From: Dyadobacter sp. MSC1_007
GTDB lineage: Bacteria > Bacteroidota > Bacteroidia > Cytophagales > Spirosomataceae
Assembly (NCBI RefSeq): GCF_023667495.1
Contig: NZ_JAMOZL010000013.1
Coordinates: forward strand, 1 to 64,000
Direction: 5' to 3'
DNA: 64,000 nucleotides
In this document: one piece after another, positions 34,138-41,608 of the stretch
Layout of the letters: each line of letters starts with the position of its first letter
Position numbering within the stretch: position 1 is the stretch's first letter
The notes under the pieces: generated by a model
What the model was told of the DNA's origin: nothing
Database searches by the model: none
The model's input: only the letters and a program-made list of their open reading frames with translations
Position numbers and translations under genes: made by a program

Positions 34138-35436
34138 ATGAAACAAACCAAAATTGGCAACTACCGCTGGGTCATTTGCGGCTTATTATTCTTTGCAACA
34201 ACCATTAACTACATTGACAGACAGATTCTCGGATTACTAAAACCTACCCTTGAAACAGAATTTAACTGGACCGAAACCGACTATGCTAATATTGTCATGG
34301 TGTTCGCCGGTTGTTATGCTGCTGGCTACATCGTCTTTGGCAATATCATTGATAAAATAGGCTCTAAACTGGGCTATGCTGTTTCCATCATTATCTGGAG
34401 TATCGCGGCGATCCTGCACGCTTTTGTAAAAAGCACACTTGGGTTTGGTGCGGTGCGCGCTTTGCTGGGCCTTGGAGAGGCCGGTAACTTTCCGGCGGCT
34501 GTAAAAGCAACGGCCGAGTGGTTCCCAAAACGTGAACGCGCATTGGCGACGGGAATCTTCAACTCGGGTACGAGTATCGGGGCTGTGGCTGCGCCTATCC
34601 TGGTTCCCTGGCTGTTGGCCGTGTACGGATGGCAGGGCGCGTTCCTTATCACCGGTGCACTTGGTTTTATCTGGCTGATATTCTGGTGGTTGTTCTATGA
34701 AATCCCATCTCGGCATAAAAAGGTCAGCCCTGAGGAATATGAGTTTATTCATAGCGATAATGAGGCCGGCGATGGCGAAAAACAAGAGCCTATCCACTGG
34801 ACAAAATTGCTCCAATTGCGCCAGACATGGGTTTTTATTGTAGGTAAATTTCTTACAGATCCGGTTTGGTGGTTCTTCCTCTTCTGGCTGCCCTCCTATT
34901 TCGCCACTACTTTTGCGCTCGACCTCAAAAAGCCCAGCTTGCACCTGGCCATCGTTTACACGGCTACCACATTTGGTAGTATTGGCGGCGGTTATCTTTC
35001 TTCTTATTTGATCAAAAGAGGTTTTGCTCCCCTGAAAGCTCGTAAAACCACCCTGCTGATCGTTGCATTTGCGGTATTGCCAATTATTTTGGCGCAGTTT
35101 GCGACTGATATCTGGGTAGTTGTGGGAATAATCAGTATCGCTACGGCTGCCCATCAGGCGTGGAGCGCCAACATTTTCACCATTGTTTCTGATATTTTCC
35201 CAAAAAGGGCTGTAAGCTCGGTGGTAGGTATCGGCGGAATGGCCGGGTCATTGGGTTCCACCTTCTTTCCGCTGCTGGTAGGCGCATTGCTCGACTATTA
35301 CAAAGTCTTAGGAAATATTGGTGCAGGATACAATATCCTATTCATCATCTGCGGACTGGCTTACATGATCGCCTGGGTTATCATACATCTGCTGACGACT
35401 AATATGAAACCCGTCGAACAAGCGTTAAAAGACTGA
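34138..35436 (+). CDS. MFS transporter, hexuronate/anion:cation symporter type
   Basis: This 432-residue protein has 12 predicted hydrophobic segments. It starts YRWVICGLLFFATTINYIDRQIL, the characteristic opening of the ACS family (ExuT-like hexuronate and other organic-anion symporters). The A-like motif IDKIGSKLG lies after helix 2. The substrate is probably a sugar acid or similar anion. It is 66 bases upstream of the heme-containing dehydrogenase-like lipoprotein. A -7 box lies between them, so they may be expressed separately. Confidence 0.88.
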   Translation: MKQTKIGNYRWVICGLLFFATTINYIDRQILGLLKPTLETEFNWTETDYANIVMVFAGCYAAGYIVFGNIIDKIGSKLGYAVSIIIWSIAAILHAFVKSTLGFGAVRALLGLGEAGNFPAAVKATAEWFPKRERALATGIFNSGTSIGAVAAPILVPWLLAVYGWQGAFLITGALGFIWLIFWWLFYEIPSRHKKVSPEEYEFIHSDNEAGDGEKQEPIHWTKLLQLRQTWVFIVGKFLTDPVWWFFLFWLPSYFATTFALDLKKPSLHLAIVYTATTFGSIGGGYLSSYLIKRGFAPLKARKTTLLIVAFAVLPIILAQFATDIWVVVGIISIATAAHQAWSANIFTIVSDIFPKRAVSSVVGIGGMAGSLGSTFFPLLVGALLDYYKVLGNIGAGYNILFIICGLAYMIAWVIIHLLTTNMKPVEQALKD

Positions 35437-35477
35437 AAATTTATCATTGCCGGAAAAAGACAATGATTTTATGCTAC

Positions 35478-35485
35478 TAATTTTG
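35478..35485 (+). promoter_or_regulatory. Candidate -7 box for the cytochrome lipoprotein
   Basis: TAATTTTG matches TAnnTTTG, 17 bases before ATG 35503, which would give a leader of only about 10 bases. Confidence 0.35.
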
Positions 35486-35502
35486 CCGAGACTATCATTC
35501 AG

Positions 35503-37821
35503 ATGAAAAAATACCGATATCCCCTGCTGTTCCTGGCGGTGTCGTTTTCGTTGGTTTACTGTAAAACCAACAAGCAAAACACCTCCCAGTCCGCTAATAC
35601 CACCACGACTGTCGCCAAGGCGGAAACACCGGCTGAAAAACCCGGAATTTCACCTTTCATTGCCGCCGAAAAGACGATCGCAAAAATGCAGGTCGAAGAT
35701 GGTTTTGAAGTCAAACTTATTGCCTCCGAACCGCTCGTAAGCGCGCCGGTAGCCATGCAATTCGACGATCAGGCGCGCATGTGGGTCGTTGAAATGACAG
35801 GTTATATGCCCGACACGATCGGGACCGGGGAAGATATTCCCAACGGAAACATTGTTATCCTGGACGACAAGAACAAGGACGGCATCTATGACGACCGCAA
35901 GGTGATCATCGACTCGCTGGTGCTGCCAAGGGCCATTTGCCTTATTGAAAACGGTATCCTGGTGGCCGAACCAACGAATTTATGGTTTTACGAAATTAAA
36001 AATGACAAGGCAGGCAAACGCGTGCTGGTCGACGATAAATACACAGAGGGCGGTAATGTCGAGCATCAGCCCAACGGCTTGCTCAGGGCCATGGATAACT
36101 GGATCTACAATGCCAAATCCGATAAACGTTACCGGCACATTGGCGGCAAATGGGTGATAGAACACACGCATTTCCGGGGACAATGGGGCATCTGCCAGGA
36201 TAATTATGGCAGGCTTTATTACAACAACAATTCCCAGAACCTGCTGGGCGACTATTTCCCGGCCGGACTTGGCGCCTGGAATAAAAACCAGCGGGGTGTT
36301 GCGGGTTACAATGAGAAATCGGTAGCTAATAACAAGGTTTACCCGCTTCATCCGACACCGGGCGTCAACCGCGGATATATGAGAAATGTCCTTGACGACA
36401 GTCTTCGTTTGAACGACTTTACCGCAGCGGCGGGGCCGGTTGTATATCGCGGCGACCTTTTCAGCGATGCCTACCAATTCAATGCATTTGTGCCTGAGCC
36501 CTCTGCAAACCTGATCAAGCGCAATATTTTGAATGAAAAAGGTTATGTGGTCAAAGGCGAGCAGGCCTACAAGGGCCGTGAGTTCCTGGCCAGCACCGAC
36601 GAACGTTTCCGTCCGGTAAGCCTTTACAATGCGCCCGACGGCGCAATGTATATTTTGGACATGTACCGCGGCATTATCCAGCACAAAACTTATCTGACGC
36701 CTTATCTTAAAGACCAGATCGGCAAACGGGACCTCACCCAGCCACTTTCGGCAGGACGCATTTATAAAATTGTCCCGAAAGGTGCGAAACCAAAACCGGT
36801 AACAATTCCCGACGGCGCTTCCGAGCTCGTGAAGCTGCTCGGGCATTCCAACGGCTGGGTACGCGATCGGGCCCAACAGAAACTGATCGATGGAAAGTAC
36901 AACCAGACCGTGCCTGCATTGCGGGACGCCATCAAGCAAACCGCTAATCCGTTACTGGCCATTCACGCAATATGGACGCTCGAAGGGCTTAATTCATTGA
37001 AACCGGAAGAAGTGGTCAACTGGATTAAACAACCGTCCTGGACTTATCGTATGCAGGGACTTGCCGTTTCGCCTTCGGTGATCACGCCAACCTCCTATCA
37101 GCAGTTTGCGTCCGTCTTCGATGGGCTGGTTAGTTCCAATGATACGCTGGCAGCCCCTTATGTGGCATTTTTATGTAAAAGCATTGAGAAATTCGATCCT
37201 GAAATGTCCCGCGGCCTGTTGAATAAACTGGCTTTCAAATATCCAAATAGCCGGTATGTTTCCGATGCGGTAATCAGCAACTTGCAAGACAAGGAGGAAG
37301 TATTCCAAAGCGCAATCTTAGCGACGGTAATTGATCCGAATGCAGTGATCAACAAGCAATTGACTCGCGTCGTAACCGCTGTCCGCAGTGCACAGGGCAA
37401 CCGTAATCCGGAAATGCTCAAAAAAGAATTCCCGAAAGGAGAAGCGTTGTTTACCTCGGTGTGCCAGACCTGCCATGGAGCAGATGGTGGCGGCGTGAAA
37501 TCACTGGCTCCGCCATTGAACCAATCGGAATGGGTGACCGGAAACAAGGATAAGCTGATCTCCATTGTGCTTTTCGGACTGACAGGACCTGTGAAAGTGA
37601 ATGGACACGTCTACCAGACACCCGAGGTGAGCGGCGATATGCCTGGGATCGGTTACGACAAGGATATGCCCAGTGAAGACATTGCGCAACTGCTCAGTTA
37701 TATCCGCCGCTCATGGCGCAACAATGCGGATAAGGTGACGACAGAAGAAGTCAACAAGGTTCGCACGAAGTTGACAGGGCGGGAAAAGGCATTTACCGAA
37801 GCCGAATTAAACGGCATCTGA
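35503..37821 (+). CDS. Membrane-bound dehydrogenase-like lipoprotein with C-terminal cytochrome c
   Basis: This 772-residue protein has a signal peptide ending in the lipobox LVYC (about residues 17-20). A long region resembling the PVC-type or membrane-bound dehydrogenase beta-propeller domain follows: FEVKLIASEPLVSAPVAMQFDD, then MWVVEMTGYMPD. HEAT-like helical repeats occupy about residues 440-620. The C-terminal cytochrome c domain carries C654-x2-C657-H658 (CQTCH). It should sit on the periplasmic side and pass electrons from a sugar or sugar-acid-like substrate through its heme. The MFS gene upstream supports a carbohydrate-related role, but no enzyme activity is known for this group. 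Confidence 0.85.
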   Translation: MKKYRYPLLFLAVSFSLVYCKTNKQNTSQSANTTTTVAKAETPAEKPGISPFIAAEKTIAKMQVEDGFEVKLIASEPLVSAPVAMQFDDQARMWVVEMTGYMPDTIGTGEDIPNGNIVILDDKNKDGIYDDRKVIIDSLVLPRAICLIENGILVAEPTNLWFYEIKNDKAGKRVLVDDKYTEGGNVEHQPNGLLRAMDNWIYNAKSDKRYRHIGGKWVIEHTHFRGQWGICQDNYGRLYYNNNSQNLLGDYFPAGLGAWNKNQRGVAGYNEKSVANNKVYPLHPTPGVNRGYMRNVLDDSLRLNDFTAAAGPVVYRGDLFSDAYQFNAFVPEPSANLIKRNILNEKGYVVKGEQAYKGREFLASTDERFRPVSLYNAPDGAMYILDMYRGIIQHKTYLTPYLKDQIGKRDLTQPLSAGRIYKIVPKGAKPKPVTIPDGASELVKLLGHSNGWVRDRAQQKLIDGKYNQTVPALRDAIKQTANPLLAIHAIWTLEGLNSLKPEEVVNWIKQPSWTYRMQGLAVSPSVITPTSYQQFASVFDGLVSSNDTLAAPYVAFLCKSIEKFDPEMSRGLLNKLAFKYPNSRYVSDAVISNLQDKEEVFQSAILATVIDPNAVINKQLTRVVTAVRSAQGNRNPEMLKKEFPKGEALFTSVCQTCHGADGGGVKSLAPPLNQSEWVTGNKDKLISIVLFGLTGPVKVNGHVYQTPEVSGDMPGIGYDKDMPSEDIAQLLSYIRRSWRNNADKVTTEEVNKVRTKLTGREKAFTEAELNGI

Positions 37822-37835
37822 TGGATCAAATGATA

Positions 37836-37877
37836 GAACAAAAAAAATGTCCCAGATTTGGGACATTTTTTTTGTTC
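37836..37877 (+). terminator. Terminator hairpin overlapping a regulatory palindrome
   Basis: A perfect 19-bp inverted repeat surrounds GATT (37855-37858), with eight A before the core and eight T after it. It follows the cytochrome gene stop by 14 bases and should act as its terminator. The inner part is also the proposed TetR operator at 37847-37866. Confidence 0.8.
37847..37866. promoter_or_regulatory. Proposed TetR operator 1 (ATGTCCCA-N4-TGGGACAT)
   Basis: This 20-bp palindrome has two 8-base arms and the spacer GATT. It lies 27 bases before the TetR start codon at 37894. The same architecture recurs before the next gene at 38465-38484 with one arm change, and this shared pattern is the basis for the operator call. 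Confidence 0.6.
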
Positions 37878-37893
37878 GTGCTGTTACCAAACC

Positions 37894-38448
37894 ATGAAAG
37901 ACACTGAGCAGACCATTATCGACGCCGCTATCCTGATTTTCAATGAAGACCTTTCCGCTCCTTTGGAAAAAGTGGCTGAGCAAGCGCAGGTAACACGCAG
38001 GACTTTACACCGGTATTTCAAAGACAGGAGGGAGCTGATGCAGAAGTGCCAGAAAGAGATCCGGAAAACGTGCGAAGTTGCTATGACCAATGCTTATCAC
38101 ACCTCGGAAAATCCGCTGGAAAGGCTCCAGAATATGTTTTATGCCGGATTGGATTGCGGTTCTAAAAACACTTTTTTGCATAAACTCCATACTCTTCACG
38201 ATCATAAGCACCAGGCAGCAAACGAGGAGTGCTCGGAATATGACCATACTTTTGAGCTCTGGAAAGGCAACCTGCAGGTGCTTCTCGCGAAGGGCGTTAT
38301 CAATCAGGCTATGACTGTCGATTGGATCCATAATTTGTTCCAAAGCGTCGTTGCCGTCTTTATCTCTTCACAGTTAAAAGGTACTCTTGACCGTGCCAAG
38401 GCGCGGGAGCTTGCCTGGTTTTCTTTTAGTAAAGGAATTGGCATTTAA
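37894..38448 (+). CDS. TetR/AcrR family transcriptional regulator
   Basis: This 184-residue regulator has an N-terminal helix-turn-helix at about residues 5-50, with EKVAEQAQVTRRTLHRYFKDRRELM matching the TetR recognition helix. The C-terminal ligand-binding domain is helical with many His residues between about 75 and 115. ATG 37894 is preferred to the in-frame start at 37858, because the latter lies inside the proposed operator. It likely represses itself and the TrxR-like gene 53 bases downstream through matching palindromes. The effector is unknown. Confidence 0.87.
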   Translation: MKDTEQTIIDAAILIFNEDLSAPLEKVAEQAQVTRRTLHRYFKDRRELMQKCQKEIRKTCEVAMTNAYHTSENPLERLQNMFYAGLDCGSKNTFLHKLHTLHDHKHQAANEECSEYDHTFELWKGNLQVLLAKGVINQAMTVDWIHNLFQSVVAVFISSQLKGTLDRAKARELAWFSFSKGIGI

Positions 38449-38464
38449 AAAAATTTATCCACTC

Positions 38465-38484
38465 ATGTCTCATTTTTGAGACAT
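38465..38484. promoter_or_regulatory. Proposed TetR operator 2 (ATGTCTCA-N4-TGAGACAT)
   Basis: This 20-bp palindrome has 8-base arms and spacer TTTT. It lies 17 bases before the flavoprotein ATG at 38502. It differs from operator 1 by one compensated base pair per arm. Confidence 0.6.
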
Positions 38485-38501
38485 CAATAAAACAAAATAA
38501 T

Positions 38502-39410
38502 ATGACTGATCAACAAAACTTCGAAGTGGCTATCATCGGTGGCAGTTATGCGGGCCTTTCGGCCGCCATGACATTAGGACGTGCCAGGCGCCGGGTCGTT
38601 ATTATCGATAGCGGTAAGCCTTGCAACCGACAAACGCCACACTCTCACAACCTCATTACCCAGGATGGCAAAACGCCCGCCGAAATTTCAGCTACTGCGC
38701 GCGAACAGGTACTCGCCTACCCCACTGTGACCCTGCGCCCGGGACTGGTTACCGGTATATCTGGCATTGACGGCGCATTCAACGTCAGTTTAGAACTTGG
38801 ACAGCAGTTTCAAGCCAAAAAAATAATTTTCGCAACCGGTATTCGCGATATAATGCCGGATATCCCAGGCTTTGCACAATGCTGGGGAATTAGCGCTGTA
38901 CATTGTCCGTATTGCCACGGTTATGAATATAGTGATGCCCGAACAGGTATTCTGGTAAACGGCGAAATGGCGCTGGAATATGTCCGGCTGATCCGCAACT
39001 GGACATCTGACCTGACTGTTTACACCAACGGCCCGGCCACATTTGATGGCGAAATAAGAAAAAAGATCCATGCAACAGGTGCAGACATCATCGAACAGCC
39101 TGTTACTTCGCTGGATCACGAAAACGGATATCTGACAACATTACATCTAAACGACGGTTCTGTCCGCGAGATAACCGCTTTTTATCACAGACCATTGTTT
39201 GTCCAACATTCAACTTTGCCCGAGGAGCTGGGATGCGCACTCACCACGCACGGATATATACAGACAGATGAAGCGCAAAAAACAACTGTCCCTGGTATAT
39301 ATGCCGCAGGCGATAACAGTGGCGCTTTCAGGGGATTAACTGGCGCCCTCGCCGCCGGGACTGTCGCAGGAGCAAGGCTTAATCATGAATTAATCAGCGA
39401 AGATTACTGA
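38502..39410 (+). CDS. Thioredoxin-reductase-like FAD/NAD(P) oxidoreductase
   Basis: This 302-residue flavoprotein has an FAD motif AIIGGSYAGLSAAMTLGRA. A redox pair Cys135-Pro-Tyr-Cys138 lies in HCPYCHGYEYSD, and GIYAAGDNSGAFRGL near the end binds the flavin. The CPYCHGYE motif resembles GliT/HlmI/DepH-type dithiol oxidases and related Bacteroidota proteins more than the classical CATC of TrxB. It may act on small thiols or serve in a detoxification response. The TetR gene upstream and the matching palindrome before its start suggest inducible expression. Confidence 0.87.
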   Translation: MTDQQNFEVAIIGGSYAGLSAAMTLGRARRRVVIIDSGKPCNRQTPHSHNLITQDGKTPAEISATAREQVLAYPTVTLRPGLVTGISGIDGAFNVSLELGQQFQAKKIIFATGIRDIMPDIPGFAQCWGISAVHCPYCHGYEYSDARTGILVNGEMALEYVRLIRNWTSDLTVYTNGPATFDGEIRKKIHATGADIIEQPVTSLDHENGYLTTLHLNDGSVREITAFYHRPLFVQHSTLPEELGCALTTHGYIQTDEAQKTTVPGIYAAGDNSGAFRGLTGALAAGTVAGARLNHELISEDY

Positions 39411-39428
39411 TTTGCAGGGGTAATGAGG

Positions 39429-39436
39429 TAGTTTTG
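39429..39436 (+). promoter_or_regulatory. Candidate -7 box for the RNA methyltransferase
   Basis: TAGTTTTG matches TAnnTTTG, 19 bases before ATG 39456. Confidence 0.35.
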
Positions 39437-39455
39437 TGGCTTACGACTCAATACC

Positions 39456-40619
39456 ATGTCCCTATTCGAAACCACTGCCCCTATTGTCATTACCTGTTAT
39501 AAACGACTTGCACCTTATCTGGAAAAGGAGGTCACAGACCTGGGTTTTCAGGTTGAGGAAGTGTTTGCGACCGGCGTGCGCTTGCAGGGTACAATGAACG
39601 ATTGCATTAAACTGAACCTGAACCTGTATTGTGCAAGTCAGGTGTTGTATAACCTGGGTACATTCAGCGCACGGCACCCGGATGATGTTTACCGGTTCTT
39701 GTCTAAAATGCAGTGGGAAGATATGCTCGCCGAAGACGCTTATTTCTCCGTGACCAGCAATGTGATGACAGATTCGGTCAACAACAGCATGTTTGCCAAC
39801 TTACGGGTAAAAGATGCGATTGTGGACCGAATGCGTGAGAAAAAAGGGGCGCGGCCCTCCACTGGATCCGAGCTCAAAGGTGCTGTAATCCACTTGTTCT
39901 GGAAAGAGGAGCGTGCCGAGATCTTCATCGATACTTCGGGTGAATCTGTGGCAAGGCATGGCTACCGCAAAATTCCGGGGAAAGCTCCCATGCTCGAAGC
40001 ACTGGCATCTGCAACCATCATGGCAAGCCGCTGGGACAGAAATTCAACTTTTCTAAACCCGATGTGCGGCTCTGGGACGCTGGCTATTGAAGCGGCCCTG
40101 ATCGCGACCAACAGTCGCCCGGGGCTTTTCAGGGACAATTACTCGTTCATGCACATCACCGGCTATGATGAAGAAGTGTATTTCAAAGAACAGCAAACGC
40201 TGGAAGCACAGATCATTGAAATTCCCGGCCTGCGCATCATTGCCTCGGACTATGACCTTAATGCTATCGCAAACGCTAAAAAGAACGCGATCGCGGCAGG
40301 AGTTGCCAATATGATCGAGTTTGATGTGTGCGACTTTGCAGACTCCGAAATACCCACAGAGAATAAGGGCGTATTTTTCATCAACCCGGAATACGGTGAG
40401 CGCCTGGGTGAGATAGGCGAACTTGAAGAAACTTATGCGCGGATTGGTGATTTTATGAAACAGAAGTGTGGAGGGTATTACGGGTATGTGTTCACTGGAA
40501 ACCTTGACCTTGCCAAGAAAATAGGCCTCAAAGCAAAGCGTAGAATTGAGTTTTATTCAGGAAAAATCGATTGCAGGCTACTGGAATACGAGCTTTATGA
40601 GGGTACACGAAGAATTTAA
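39456..40619 (+). CDS. rRNA/RNA guanine-N2 methyltransferase, RlmL-like
   Basis: This 387-residue protein has an N-terminal THUMP-like domain (about residues 45-160) and a SAM-dependent methyltransferase domain. The latter shows FLNPMCGSGTLAIEAALIATNSRPG, IIASDYDLNAIANAKKNA and the catalytic FINPEYGERLG, a variant of NPPYGER. It matches the RlmL/YcbY N-terminal half, which makes m2G in 23S rRNA. It lacks the fused RlmK domain found in E. coli. The target nucleotide here is not certain. Confidence 0.9.
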   Translation: MSLFETTAPIVITCYKRLAPYLEKEVTDLGFQVEEVFATGVRLQGTMNDCIKLNLNLYCASQVLYNLGTFSARHPDDVYRFLSKMQWEDMLAEDAYFSVTSNVMTDSVNNSMFANLRVKDAIVDRMREKKGARPSTGSELKGAVIHLFWKEERAEIFIDTSGESVARHGYRKIPGKAPMLEALASATIMASRWDRNSTFLNPMCGSGTLAIEAALIATNSRPGLFRDNYSFMHITGYDEEVYFKEQQTLEAQIIEIPGLRIIASDYDLNAIANAKKNAIAAGVANMIEFDVCDFADSEIPTENKGVFFINPEYGERLGEIGELEETYARIGDFMKQKCGGYYGYVFTGNLDLAKKIGLKAKRRIEFYSGKIDCRLLEYELYEGTRRI

Positions 40620-40686
40620 TATTTGAAGCAAATGCTTTGGCACAATATTTAGATAATATAAGACATAACCATTTAGAAAAATTGTC

Positions 40687-40857
40687 ATGAAACAGTCACA
40701 AAGTTCGGGAACCATGCCGCAAGGTCAGGCTATCCGAAATAAGCCTGAAAACAAGGACAATCTGGATAGCAGGCGACGTGAAGAAGAAATGGTAAAGGGC
40801 AATCATATTACCCACAACCAGAAAGAACGTCATAACCTGGGAAAACAGGATAGGTAG
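40687..40857 (+). CDS. Small basic hydrophilic protein, unknown function
   Basis: This 56-codon reading frame runs from ATG 40687 to TAG 40855-40857. It encodes a highly charged protein starting MKQSQSSGTMPQGQ and ending NLGKQDR, rich in Gln, Asn, Arg, Lys and Glu with no hydrophobic stretch. It is free-standing between the methyltransferase and a strong terminator at 40889-40927, which supports a real short transcript. It resembles small stress-type or intrinsically disordered proteins but no family is recognised. Confidence 0.6.
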   Translation: MKQSQSSGTMPQGQAIRNKPENKDNLDSRRREEEMVKGNHITHNQKERHNLGKQDR

Positions 40858-40888
40858 CAATACCAATTTAAATGGTTCCTAAGTTGAG

Positions 40889-40927
40889 CGAAGTCCGCAT
40901 GAACGATCATTCGGACTTCGTTTTTTT
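40889..40927 (+). terminator. Terminator after the small protein gene
   Basis: CGAAGTCCG pairs with CGGACTTCG and, past a C-T mismatch, ATGA pairs with TCAT around the loop ACGA. Seven T residues follow. Confidence 0.88.
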
Positions 40928-41023
40928 ATGGCCCAGTGTATCCTTTCGGGTAGGCTGCATATCGGGGATGACCCTTCTTTCGTTGATATGCAGATCACGA
41001 CCTCTATAATGCACCCTGACAAC

Positions 41024-41608
41024 ATGAAAAAAGTTATCAACCAGCTCTTAGCAGGCATATTTCTCCTCATTTTTATCGTCTCCTGCGAATGGATCGGCAA
41101 TACGCCTAGTTTTGGCGACGATTTTATTACCTACACTATCCGCGAAGGGAACCATGATCCGGAACATAACCTGAACACCCCGTTCACTGCCAGTTCGCTA
41201 CGCTTCCAGGCTTTGTTTGACAGCAGCTGCGTGTATAAATCCAAAATCCCCGAGAACCAGGGAGATATCAATAAACTGTACGGATTTTCAGATTGTAGCT
41301 CGCAACATCAGAGCAATAGCGCAAGGTTCGGCTGGAACTGGCGAGAGGGCGCATTACGCATTTATGCATACATATATGTGAACGGAACCAGACAGGAAAA
41401 AGAGCTCGGTATCGCAGAATTGAACGAACCAACCAGTTTCAGAATCGATATAAGGGATAATTCATACGTCTTTACCTTCCAGGGAATAGAAACTGTGATG
41501 CCGCGGCATTGCTCGGGAGGCGTAGGGATTGCCTACAAGCTCTTTCCCTATTTCGGCGGTGACGAACCTGCACCGCATGATATGCAGATTAAAATCAGGA
41601 ATCTATGA
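41024..41608 (+). CDS. Predicted lipoprotein, unknown function
   Basis: This 194-residue protein has a signal peptide ending in a lipobox-like FIVSC (about residues 16-20), so it is likely lipid-anchored. The mature part is beta-rich by appearance, with four cysteines that could form disulfides and aromatic-rich strands such as ARFGWNWREGALRIYAYIYVNG. No family is recognised. Its stop overlaps the end of treZ on the opposite strand by 14 bases. ATG 41024 is chosen because it gives a proper signal peptide; the frame extends upstream to 40928. Confidence 0.75.
   Translation: MKKVINQLLAGIFLLIFIVSCEWIGNTPSFGDDFITYTIREGNHDPEHNLNTPFTASSLRFQALFDSSCVYKSKIPENQGDINKLYGFSDCSSQHQSNSARFGWNWREGALRIYAYIYVNGTRQEKELGIAELNEPTSFRIDIRDNSYVFTFQGIETVMPRHCSGGVGIAYKLFPYFGGDEPAPHDMQIKIRNL

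Noticed and set aside
34237..35154. Long antisense reading frame opposite the MFS gene (305 codons)
   Set aside because: The plus-strand protein shows clear transporter features; the antisense product is rich in Arg, Cys and His in no recognisable order.
35980..36939. Long antisense reading frame opposite the cytochrome lipoprotein (319 codons)
   Set aside because: No domain is recognised and the sense strand has a lipobox and heme motif.
38502..39410. TrxR-like flavoprotein as the housekeeping thioredoxin reductase trxB
   Set aside because: The redox motif is CPYCHGYE rather than the usual CATC-type site, and it is not linked to trxA.
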